Below, piece after piece: positions 1 to 6,953 of a stretch of DNA of 47,902 bases. The notes below the pieces were generated by a model that was not told the DNA's origin, searched no databases, and worked only from the letters and a program-made list of their open reading frames with translations. Each line of letters starts with the position of its first letter. Position 1 is the stretch's first letter. The position numbers and the translations under genes were made by a program. Source of the stretch: Paraburkholderia lacunae (GTDB lineage Bacteria > Pseudomonadota > Gammaproteobacteria > Burkholderiales > Burkholderiaceae); assembly GCF_003353175.1 (NCBI RefSeq), contig NZ_QHKS01000043.1:1-47902 (forward strand), read 5' to 3'.

Positions 1-126
1 CGTCTTGCCTGCGACCTGCAACGCGGTCTTCTGCGCGAGCAGTTCCTCCTGCCCGACGAGGAACGTGAAGAGCTTGATCTGCTGGCGATCCAGCACGTCA
101 TGCACGTCTCGCAGCCACTCGTAGAC
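1..126 (-). pseudogene. TnsC/TniB-like transposition ATPase, fragment
   Basis: A reading frame running off the left edge encodes 42 residues that look like the middle of a TniB/TnsC-type AAA ATPase: a WLRDVHDVLDR stretch followed by FLVGQEEL, which matches the Walker B to sensor-1 region of transposition helper ATPases (often WLxDVHxxLxxxGVxLxTFLVGQPEL). The homologous N-terminal half should lie at higher coordinates but is absent; the frame enters short repeats at 126 and stops at 165. So it is a 5'-truncated copy. Its family matches the TnsA/TnsB genes at 29.8-31.2 kb. Family assignment is from memory of the motif, not from a search. Confidence 0.55.
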
Positions 127-245
127 AGTATTAAAAGTGTCTCCGTTGCGCCAATAATTCTGTCAACTCGCGTTCGTGTAATGCAGCGGCGCAAAAAACT
201 CCAGCAGATTCAGTCTGTTACCAGAACCGAAATAAAAGTGTCTCC
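126..245. repeat. Transposon-end repeats (three TnsB-type sites)
   Basis: Three related 19-bp sites at 126-144, 149-167 and 227-245. Read on the minus strand they are GGAGACACTTTTAATACTG, GTTGACAGAATTATTGGCG and GGAGACACTTTTATTTCGG. Three more sites of the same family occur at 31242-31370 beside tnsA. Multiple short repeats at each end are typical binding sites of TnsB-class transposases. They separate the TnsC-like fragment from the truncated nuclease gene, so this is probably a transposon end or a scar of one. Confidence 0.55.
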
Positions 246-257
246 AACTGCTTTTGA

Positions 258-824
258 GATGCCGGCGCCCCCCCGCCCCAGTCCGACCTCGCCCGCGACG
301 CGCTCAAGGATCCGTACACCTTCGATTTTCTTGGCCTGACCGAAAACGCTCAGGAGCGGGACATCGAGAACGCGCTAACGCGGCACATCACGCGCTTCCT
401 GCTCGAGCTTGGTGCCGGCTTCGCGTTTGTCGCAAGACAATACAGGCTCGACGTGGCAGGGGATGAGTTTTTCATTGACCTGCTGTTTTACCATCTGAAG
501 CTGCGGTGTTACGTCGTGGTCGAGCTTAAGGCGACGCCGTTCAAGCCTGAATATGCCGGCCAGCTCAACTTCTATCTGTCAGCCGTCGACGCGCAGGTGA
601 AAGCACCGCACGACCAGCCCACAATAGGGTTGCTGCTCTGCAAGGAAAACAATCGCCTGGTCGCCGAGTATGCGCTGCGCGGCATCGCCAATCCGATGGG
701 CGTGGCCGAATACCAGCTGCTGCGCGACATCCCAGCTCCTCTTATGCCCGACCTGCCATCGATTGAACAGATCGAGGCGGAACTGGGACCGAATGAAGGA
801 CCCGAACCAACAGAGCACCAATAA
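258..824 (+). pseudogene. YhcG/DUF1016-type PDDEXK nuclease, 5'-truncated
   Basis: The frame opens after a stop at 255 and reads through a conserved segment: DPYTFDFLGL, then ENALTRHITRFLLELGAGFAFV, then GDEFFIDLLFYH and VVVELKATPFKPEYAGQL. That is the C-terminal PDDEXK nuclease domain of the YhcG (DUF1016) family, with the D of FFIDLLFYH and the ExK of VELKA as the likely metal-binding site. The family is normally about 350 residues; only about 180 remain and the N-terminal helical domain is gone. No start codon with a ribosome site is visible before the domain; a GTG at 453 lies inside it. The break coincides with the transposon-end repeats at 126-245, suggesting truncation by that element. 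YhcG proteins are often accessory genes linked to defence or restriction loci. Confidence 0.7.
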
Positions 825-1323
825 AATGGACTATCGAGTTGCCTACGAGCACAGCCTGGCTGCCGCGCCGGACGATTTCATCGTGCATGTGCCTTCAGGT
901 AGTCAGCGATGTGCCAGCCACGGTGCCCCGGGCATTGTTGCCCGAGTTCGTCACGAACCTGATCCTTGAGCGGTCCCCGGCAATTGGTCGCATTCGCAAC
1001 CTGAGGATACTTTCTTAGACCCATTGGGCCATGCCGCTGCATGGCACTTATTGGTATGCGCATTCCTCTGGGCGTTTCCTTCTATCCGTCGGAGGCTGCC
1101 TCTGGGCAATCGTTTAACGATCGGAGAATCACATGCAAGTCAGGCGCTCATTCTGCGCATAGCCTCGCCAGGAATCATGGCTGACGCTGAAGAACGGGGC
1201 GCGCCAGAAAAATTCGGAACGACGCCGCGGGAGCAGAAAGAAAGTCGCGGGTTCAGCTGCACCTGCTAATGGAGCAGCTCGGGTTGGCATCGCAGTTACA
1301 ACCCCAAGGTTTTTAACGCTCCC
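825..1323. other. Gene-free stretch, nothing recognised
   Basis: About 500 bp between the nuclease fragment and the next gene. Only short frames of 60-100 codons without ribosome sites or recognisable domains are present on either strand. It is probably relic DNA of the accessory patch. Confidence 0.5.
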
Positions 1324-1998
1324 TCAGGCGCTAAGCGCCTGATTGAACGGTTGCGCGTCAGCTCGCCGACCAACTGTGGACTCCGTTCGACGCTCGAGCG
1401 ACGCCTTGCGCTTTTCTTCAGCGTTCTCGATGAAGTCGGACAGTTCGCGCTCCATCGCTGAATCTTTGGCGCCCGGCTTCCACGTCGCGGCTCCGTGCCG
1501 CCGACGCGTGGTCCGAGCAAGTGCTAACGCTGCCATAGCAGCCTTTGCACATTCGTATTCAACCTGGCCACAAAGGTCGATCGGCTCACCGAATTCGCGG
1601 AATGCTTCCACATACTCCCGAGCGGCGTACACCGTTGCCGGGTACTCGCGCAGCTCGGAGATAACTTTGCGGCTCAGGACGTGCCACTGAAACTTGTCCG
1701 GATAGGCAAAGACGGGGATGGACACGCCCTTGCTGGCTTCGCGGCTCGTCGGGCCGACCGGCTCCGATGCCGCCCAGGCGGCCTTATGCATCATTGTCCG
1801 ACAGGTTCGAGCGTAGCTTTCCAGCGATAACGCAAGCTCCAATGCAGTGTCGCGTCGCTGACGCTTGCGCTCCCTGGCATCCCTTGCTGAGATCCACGCG
1901 AGCGTTATGACAGAGCCGACTGCCCCTGACGCCAGCGCCAAAATCATCGGAGTGTTCCCGCCAAGTCGCTGGAGATATTCAAACCATTCCTGCCGCAT
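1324..1998 (-). CDS. Hypothetical membrane-anchored protein
   Basis: A 224-residue protein of unknown function. The ATG at 1998 is preceded by GAGG about 9 bases upstream; a longer frame from 2157 has no ribosome site and a poor N-terminus. Residues about 17-35 (ILALASGAVGSVITLAWIS) form one membrane segment, followed at once by a very basic stretch (RDARERKRQRRD) expected on the cytoplasmic side, then a long, mostly helical charged domain with a PDKFQWHVLSRKVI segment. The layout (short N-terminal anchor, large soluble tail) resembles many phage- or island-encoded orphans. It stands alone between relic DNA and the LysR gene. Confidence 0.6.
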   Translation of the reverse strand: MRQEWFEYLQRLGGNTPMILALASGAVGSVITLAWISARDARERKRQRRDTALELALSLESYARTCRTMMHKAAWAASEPVGPTSREASKGVSIPVFAYPDKFQWHVLSRKVISELREYPATVYAAREYVEAFREFGEPIDLCGQVEYECAKAAMAALALARTTRRRHGAATWKPGAKDSAMERELSDFIENAEEKRKASLERRTESTVGRRADAQPFNQALSA

Positions 1999-2443
1999 AC
2001 GATGCGCCTCGGAGAAAGAGGTGGACAGAGTATAAGCAATCGTTTGCGGAGTATTCAGAGCAAAAAATGCGGTGTGTGTTTTCGCCACAAACGCTTCGAT
2101 GGGACGGTGCGCATCTTGACAGACGGCGCCGAACCAGGTCACTCGTCGGCCCAGCACCAGGAGAGGAGATTCAAAAGATTCAGGCCGGTTCGCTTCTTAC
2201 GCGGACGGGCAGCGACGTTGGTCCGAACGGAGGCAATGTGTCCGCGTGCTGCCGCTCCTGGCAAGCACCGTTCGATCGCTAGACGATCGGCAAGGTTCGG
2301 CCCTGAAGAGACGCCCACCTCTCGGCCATGAATGACCGCTGACACGAAGAAACCGGCGCGGGCTAATCACCAAGTGTTGCCTCGATGGGCGCTTTCGTCC
2401 GTATCATGCAAAATAGTCGCATCTAAAATGCGGGGGATGGCCC
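1999..2443. other. Intergenic region, no gene recognised
   Basis: About 445 bp between the divergent hypothetical gene and the LysR gene. Overlapping short frames exist on both strands but none has a plausible ribosome site or family resemblance. It should hold the promoters of both neighbours. Confidence 0.4.
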
Positions 2444-3373
2444 GTGGGCGTCAACTTCGACCTGAGCGATTTGCAGGCGTTTCGAGCCGTCGTGGAGTTG
2501 GGTAGCTTCCGCAAAGCAGCGGAGGCGGTCAATATTTCGCAGCCAGCGCTGAGCCGGCGCATCGAGAAGCTCGAAGCGGCGCTCGGCGTGCGGCTCTTCG
2601 AGCGGACCACCCGCAGCGTGACGCTCACCACCATAGGTCGCGTGTTCGCCCCAAGTGCGGAACAACTTCTCGACGATCTCGATGTCGCGTTGCTCGGCAT
2701 CCGCGACGTCTCCAGCAGCCGCCTCGGTCATGTGACCATCGCATGTGTGCCGTCGGTCGCCTACTATTTCCTGCCGAGCGTCGTGGCCGCCTATCACAGC
2801 CGCTACCCGCGGATCCGGGTCAAGCTGCTGGACTCGAGCGCCAACGAAGTGCTCGGGTCGGTCATCAGCGGTGAAGCCGATTTCGGCGTCAGCTTCATGG
2901 GCAGTCAGGAAACCGAAGTCGAGTTCAAGGTCCTGCTGCAGGAACGGTTCGTCGCCGCGTGCCGCCGCGATCATCCCCTTGCTCGGAAAAAGCAGGTGAC
3001 CTGGAGCGAGCTTTATGAACACGAATACGTTTCCGTCGACAAGACTTCCGGCAACCGCCTGCTGCTCGATCAGGCGTTGACCAACGTGGCGCCGGCTGCG
3101 CCGAGCGTCTGCGAGACTCGCCATGTCACGACCATGCTCGGCCTGATCGAAGCGGGACTCGGTGTGGCAGCGGTGCCTTCAATGGCAATGCCCATGCGCG
3201 ACCATCCGATTTTGACCAGCGTGCCGCTCGTCGATCCGGTCGTGACGAGGCGAGTCGGTATTGTCAGACGCCGGGGACGCCCCCTCGCGCCGGCCGCGCA
3301 GCAGTTCTATCAGACGATTCTCGACACGAAGCGCAGCGGCATGGCCGGCGCGGCGAAGAAGACCTCGAAATGA
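2444..3373 (+). CDS. LysR-type transcriptional regulator
   Basis: A 309-residue LysR regulator of normal length. Residues about 5-65 are the winged helix-turn-helix (LSDLQAFRAVVELGSFRKAAE, then QPALSRRIEKLEAALGVRLFERTTRSVTLT), followed by the linker helix and an effector-binding domain from about residue 95 (HVTIACVPSVAYYFLPSVV). It starts at GTG with a GGGGGA ribosome site. Its stop overlaps the start of the DctA-type carrier by the ATGA motif, so the two are translationally coupled. The usual LysR arrangement is divergent from the target; here it is co-transcribed, suggesting it controls its own operon and perhaps nearby organic-acid genes. The effector is unknown, probably a carboxylate. 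Confidence 0.9.
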   Translation: MGVNFDLSDLQAFRAVVELGSFRKAAEAVNISQPALSRRIEKLEAALGVRLFERTTRSVTLTTIGRVFAPSAEQLLDDLDVALLGIRDVSSSRLGHVTIACVPSVAYYFLPSVVAAYHSRYPRIRVKLLDSSANEVLGSVISGEADFGVSFMGSQETEVEFKVLLQERFVAACRRDHPLARKKQVTWSELYEHEYVSVDKTSGNRLLLDQALTNVAPAAPSVCETRHVTTMLGLIEAGLGVAAVPSMAMPMRDHPILTSVPLVDPVVTRRVGIVRRRGRPLAPAAQQFYQTILDTKRSGMAGAAKKTSK

Positions 3374-4671
3374 CACCGCCAAGGCCATTCCGGCTGCTTT
3401 ACGTCCAGGTACTGCTTGGAATGGGGATCGGCATGACCGTGGGCCACTTCTGGCCACAGATCGGTGCATCGCTCAAACCGCTCAGCGATGCGTTCGTCGC
3501 GCTGGTACGCATGATGATCGCGCCAATCGTCTTCTGCACGATCGTCACCGGCATCACGTCGCTTGCGAGCGGCTCGAAGATCGGCCGGACCATCCTGAAG
3601 GCGCTCGTGTTGTTCTACTTTCTCACCATCGTTGCACTCGTCCTGGGGCTCGCGACCGCGTTCGCGCTGCATCCGGGCGCGGGACTGCATATCGACGCGC
3701 ATCATCTGGACACGGCTATCCTGGCGCAGTATTCGACGCGCACGCAGTCGCACGGGCTCGTCGAGTTCGCACTGCATCTGATTCCGGAGACGCTCGTCGG
3801 CGCCTTCGAGAAAGGCGAGGTGCTGCCGGTCCTGCTGCTTGCCCTTCTGTTCGGCTTCGCAATGAACGCCAGCGGAAGCGCCGGACGGCGAGTGCAGGAA
3901 TTCATCGATAGCTTTGCACACGTGCTGTTCCGCATCCTCGCGCTGATCATGCGGCTTGCCCCCGTCGGGGCATTCGGCGCGATGGCGTTCACGGTGGGCC
4001 GTTTCGGCATCCGTTCGATTGGCTCGCTCGGCATGCTGATGGTGTCGTTCTATGCGGCGTGCCTGCTGTTCGTCGTCTGCGTGCTCGGTCCGCTCGCACG
4101 CCTGCATCGCTTCTCCCTCTGGCGTTTACTGCGCTACATTTGCGAGGAACTCGTCATCGTGCTCGCGACGTCGTCGACCGAACCGGTGCTGCCGCGCCTC
4201 ATCATCAAGCTCGAAGCGCTTGGCTGCGACAAGGGCATCGTGGGTCTCGTGCTGCCCGCCGGCTATTCCTTCAACCTCGACGGCACGGCGATCTACCTGA
4301 CGCTCGCCTCGATGTTCATCGCGCAAGCGTGCGATGTACATCTCTCGGGCGGCCAGATCGCGACGATGCTCGTGGTCATGCTGGTCACGTCCAAGGGCGC
4401 GGCGGGCGTGTCGGGCAGCGGACTGGTTGCGCTCGTCGCGACGCTCGCCGTCATTCCGGATCTGCCGGTTGCAGGCGTCGCGCTACTGGTCGGCATCGAT
4501 CGCTTCATGTCCGAGGCGCGTGCCCTGACGAGCGTGATCAGCAACTCCTGCGCGGTGATCTTCGTATCGATGTGGGAGCGCGCCTGCGACCGGGCGCGTC
4601 TGAGAGAAGCATTGAGCCTGGCGCATGAGCCCGAAGAAGCTTTCGATCAGCCCGCCGACCTGCCGGGCTGA
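3370..4671 (+). CDS. dctA: DctA-type dicarboxylate:cation symporter
   Basis: A 433-residue inner-membrane carrier of the dicarboxylate/amino acid:cation symporter (DAACS) family. Visible family signatures are the TSSTEPVLPR motif (usually TSSSESALPR) near residue 270, the SFNLDGTAIYLTLASMF segment about 30 residues later, and SKGAAGVSGSGLVALVATL near residue 345, which together form the two re-entrant loops and substrate/Na+ site. It starts inside the last codons of the LysR gene (ATGA). DctA proteins take up succinate, fumarate and malate; the change of the serine-rich loop from SSSES to SSTEP could shift substrate preference, so the symbol is by family only. An 11-bp inverted repeat follows the stop. 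Confidence 0.85.
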   Translation: MTPPRPFRLLYVQVLLGMGIGMTVGHFWPQIGASLKPLSDAFVALVRMMIAPIVFCTIVTGITSLASGSKIGRTILKALVLFYFLTIVALVLGLATAFALHPGAGLHIDAHHLDTAILAQYSTRTQSHGLVEFALHLIPETLVGAFEKGEVLPVLLLALLFGFAMNASGSAGRRVQEFIDSFAHVLFRILALIMRLAPVGAFGAMAFTVGRFGIRSIGSLGMLMVSFYAACLLFVVCVLGPLARLHRFSLWRLLRYICEELVIVLATSSTEPVLPRLIIKLEALGCDKGIVGLVLPAGYSFNLDGTAIYLTLASMFIAQACDVHLSGGQIATMLVVMLVTSKGAAGVSGSGLVALVATLAVIPDLPVAGVALLVGIDRFMSEARALTSVISNSCAVIFVSMWERACDRARLREALSLAHEPEEAFDQPADLPG

Positions 4672-4673
4672 AT

Positions 4674-4708
4674 CGATTCCGTCGTCTCAGTGCGTGGCGA
4701 CGGAATCG
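4674..4708. terminator. Bidirectional terminator-like inverted repeat
   Basis: CGATTCCGTCG at 4674-4684 and CGACGGAATCG at 4698-4708 form a perfect 11-bp stem with a 13-base loop between two convergent genes. There is no T run on either side, so termination efficiency is uncertain. The stem overlaps the last codons of the minus-strand gene. Confidence 0.6.
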
Positions 4709-5469
4709 AGCCCGGTCGATGTCACCTCCGGCTGCACGGCGGGCGACGCGAGATAGTCGAGGAGCGCTTTCGCCTCCTTCGGATGCTGCGCGCCAACCGG
4801 GATGCCGGCCGCAAAGCGCGTGACGGACTGCATCGACTCCGGAATCTTGCCGACGTACGCCGCGCCTTTCACCGGCAGCAACTCGCTCACCTGCTGAAAT
4901 CCCACTTCGTAGTCGCCGGTTGCAACCACCGATGCCACCGGGATCTTCGGGATCATCTTCGCCTTGGTCTTCACCTGTTCCTCGATGCCGAGCCGCTTGA
5001 ACAACTCGCGCTCGATATAGACACCGCTCGCGCTATCCGAGTAAGCGATCGACCGGGCATGCAGCAAGGTTTCCTTGAGCGCCGCCTCAGACCCAATGTC
5101 GGGCTTCGGCGCGCCATCGCGCACCACCATGCCGATACGCGAATCCGCGAGCTCGACGCGCGAATTGGGGATCACCTTGCCCTGCTTGATGAGGTCGTCG
5201 AGTGCATAGCCGACCATGATCACCACATCGGCAGGCTCGCCGCGCTGAAGCCGGTTCGGAATGGCCTCCGGCGACTTGCCCATCGACGGTCCGAGCGCGG
5301 TATCGAGCGTGTTGCCCGTGGACGCCGCGAACTTCGGGCCGAGCAGCTTGTAGGCGGCGGTGAAGCCGCCGGAGCTCATCACGTGCAGATCGGCGGCCTG
5401 CACATTCGCCGCAGCGGCGGCGCTGCCGAGGAGCGCCGCGGTGCAGAGTTTCAGAAGGATGGATTTCAT
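4687..5469 (-). CDS. ModA-like periplasmic solute-binding protein
   Basis: A 260-residue exported binding protein. Residues 1-25 are a Sec signal peptide (MKSILLKLCTAALLGSAAAAANVQA, cleavage after AQA-like site). The mature part has the type II periplasmic fold of ModA/ABC sulfate-molybdate binding proteins: LHVMSSGGFTAAYKLLGPKF, then GEPADVVIMVGYALDDLI and IAYSDSASGVYIERELF. No transport ATPase or permease is adjacent; it sits just downstream of the MFS carrier on the same strand (45-bp gap), so it is likely co-transcribed with it. Such orphan ModA-like proteins often bind organic anions rather than molybdate; the ligand here may be a carboxylate but this is inference. Confidence 0.8.
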   Translation of the reverse strand: MKSILLKLCTAALLGSAAAAANVQAADLHVMSSGGFTAAYKLLGPKFAASTGNTLDTALGPSMGKSPEAIPNRLQRGEPADVVIMVGYALDDLIKQGKVIPNSRVELADSRIGMVVRDGAPKPDIGSEAALKETLLHARSIAYSDSASGVYIERELFKRLGIEEQVKTKAKMIPKIPVASVVATGDYEVGFQQVSELLPVKGAAYVGKIPESMQSVTRFAAGIPVGAQHPKEAKALLDYLASPAVQPEVTSTGLDSVATH

Positions 5470-5514
5470 GGTTGAAAGGACGTCAGGCTGAAGTTCGAGG
5501 AGCGAAGCGATGCT

Positions 5515-6813
5515 TCAGGAAGCCGCATGCAGCGGAACGCGACGGCGCTGATACAGTGCGAGTGTGGCACCGAGCCCGCACACCGCGGCGAAGCTCATCC
5601 AGTAGCCCGGCGCGGCTTTATCGCCCGTCATGTGAATGAGCGCGGTCGAGATAACGGGTGTGAAACCGCCAAAGACCGCCGTCGCGAGGCTGTAGGCCAG
5701 CGAGAATCCAGCGACACGCACTTCGACGGGCATCACTTCGGTGAGTGCGACGACCATCGCGCCGTTGTACATCCCGTACATGAACGAGAGCCAGAGCAGC
5801 ACAAGCAGCATGTTGACGAAGCCCGGCGCGTGAGCCAGCAGCGATAGCGCGGGGTAGGCGGTCGCAATCGCCAGGATCGTCATTCCGAGCAGGAGCGGAC
5901 GGCGTCCGATCCGGTCCGATAACGCGCCACCAATCGGCAGCCAGATGAAGTTGGAGATCCCCACGCAAAGCGTGACGAGCAGGCTATCGGCGGTGCTCAG
6001 ATGCAGGACCGTCTTGCCAAAGGTCGGCGCATACACGGTGATGAGATAGAAGCTCGTGGTGGTCATTGCGACCAGCAGCACGCCCGCGATCACGACGTTC
6101 CAGTTCTGCACGAGCGTCGTAAAGACTTCTTTCATGCTGGGGCGATGCTGGCGCTGTTTGAATTCCTGTGTTTCCTCGAGATTGCGCCGCAAGATGAAGA
6201 TGAAAGGCACGATCATGCAGCCGACGAAGAACGGCACGCGCCATCCCCACGCAGCGATCGCCGCCGTGTCGAGCCACTGATTGAGCGCGAAGCCGAGCGC
6301 GGCCGCGATGACGATCGCCACCTGCTGGCTCGCCGACTGCCAGCTCGTGAAGAAACCCTTGCGGCCCGGCGTCGCCATCTCAGCGAGATAAACCGATACG
6401 CCGCCCAGTTCCGCACCTGCGGAGAAGCCCTGCAGCAGACGGCCAATGAGAACCAGGGCCGGGGCGAACAGTCCGATCGTCGCATAGCCGGGCACGAACG
6501 CGATCAGGATGGTGCCGCTCGCCATGATCGACAGCGTGACGATCAGGCCCTTGCGGCGACCGACATCGTCGATATACGCGCCGAGGATGATCGCGCCGAG
6601 CGGCCGCATCAGGAAGCCCGCGCCGAACACTGCGAACGTCATCATCAGTGAAGCGAACTCGCTCCCCGCAGGGAAAAAGACCGCGGCAATCTGCGTGGCA
6701 TAGAAGCCGAACAGGAAGAAGTCGAACTGCTCCAGGAAGTTGCCTGCCGTCACGCGTAGCACGGCGGATGCCTTCGATTGCCCGGGGGCCAGCGGAGGTG
6801 AGGAGGGATGCAT
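5515..6813 (-). CDS. MFS citrate/tricarballylate-type proton symporter
   Basis: A 432-residue major facilitator carrier with about 12 membrane segments, closest in style to the CitA/TcuC citrate and tricarballylate:H+ symporters. The N-terminus (GNFLEQFDFFLFGFYATQIA) and the loop 2-3 motif GAYIDDVGRRKGL are characteristic, as is RLLQGFSAGAELGG in helix 4. The ATG at 6813 follows GGAGACA; the frame extends 25 codons upstream without a ribosome site. A sequence shared with the upstream region of the ATP-citrate-lyase-like operon lies 82-132 bp before the start, so carrier and lyase are likely co-regulated and citrate (or a relative) is the probable substrate. Confidence 0.8.
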   Translation of the reverse strand: MHPSSPPLAPGQSKASAVLRVTAGNFLEQFDFFLFGFYATQIAAVFFPAGSEFASLMMTFAVFGAGFLMRPLGAIILGAYIDDVGRRKGLIVTLSIMASGTILIAFVPGYATIGLFAPALVLIGRLLQGFSAGAELGGVSVYLAEMATPGRKGFFTSWQSASQQVAIVIAAALGFALNQWLDTAAIAAWGWRVPFFVGCMIVPFIFILRRNLEETQEFKQRQHRPSMKEVFTTLVQNWNVVIAGVLLVAMTTTSFYLITVYAPTFGKTVLHLSTADSLLVTLCVGISNFIWLPIGGALSDRIGRRPLLLGMTILAIATAYPALSLLAHAPGFVNMLLVLLWLSFMYGMYNGAMVVALTEVMPVEVRVAGFSLAYSLATAVFGGFTPVISTALIHMTGDKAAPGYWMSFAAVCGLGATLALYQRRRVPLHAAS

Positions 6814-6894
6814 CGAGGTGTCTCCAGAAATTTTGAACTTTGCGATGTTCGGGCGATTTGTTGTTTGTCGAATATTGGCCCGAACCACACGAAA

Positions 6895-6945
6895 CGATAA
6901 GTGCTATTTTCGAAACGATTGATGTGCGCTGGTTATCAGTGCTGG
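6895..6945 (-). promoter_or_regulatory. Shared regulatory box A (upstream of MFS carrier)
   Basis: On the plus strand this begins CGATAAGTGC, has TTCGAAACGATTGATGT in the middle and ends GGTTATCAGTGC plus TGG. The same order of blocks, with small gaps, recurs at 11266-11319 upstream of the lyase operon and in the same orientation relative to the gene. The box contains a TTCGAA palindrome, and its outer arms resemble an imperfect inverted pair (GATAA near one end, TTATC near the other). It lies between the end of the lyase large-subunit gene (6954) and the carrier start (6813). Confidence 0.6.
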
Positions 6946-6953
6946 CGGAGCCC

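Noticed and set aside
3310..4107. 265-codon minus-strand frame opposite the DctA-type gene
   Set aside because: Shadow of the real carrier; composition dominated by Arg, His and Asp, no domain.
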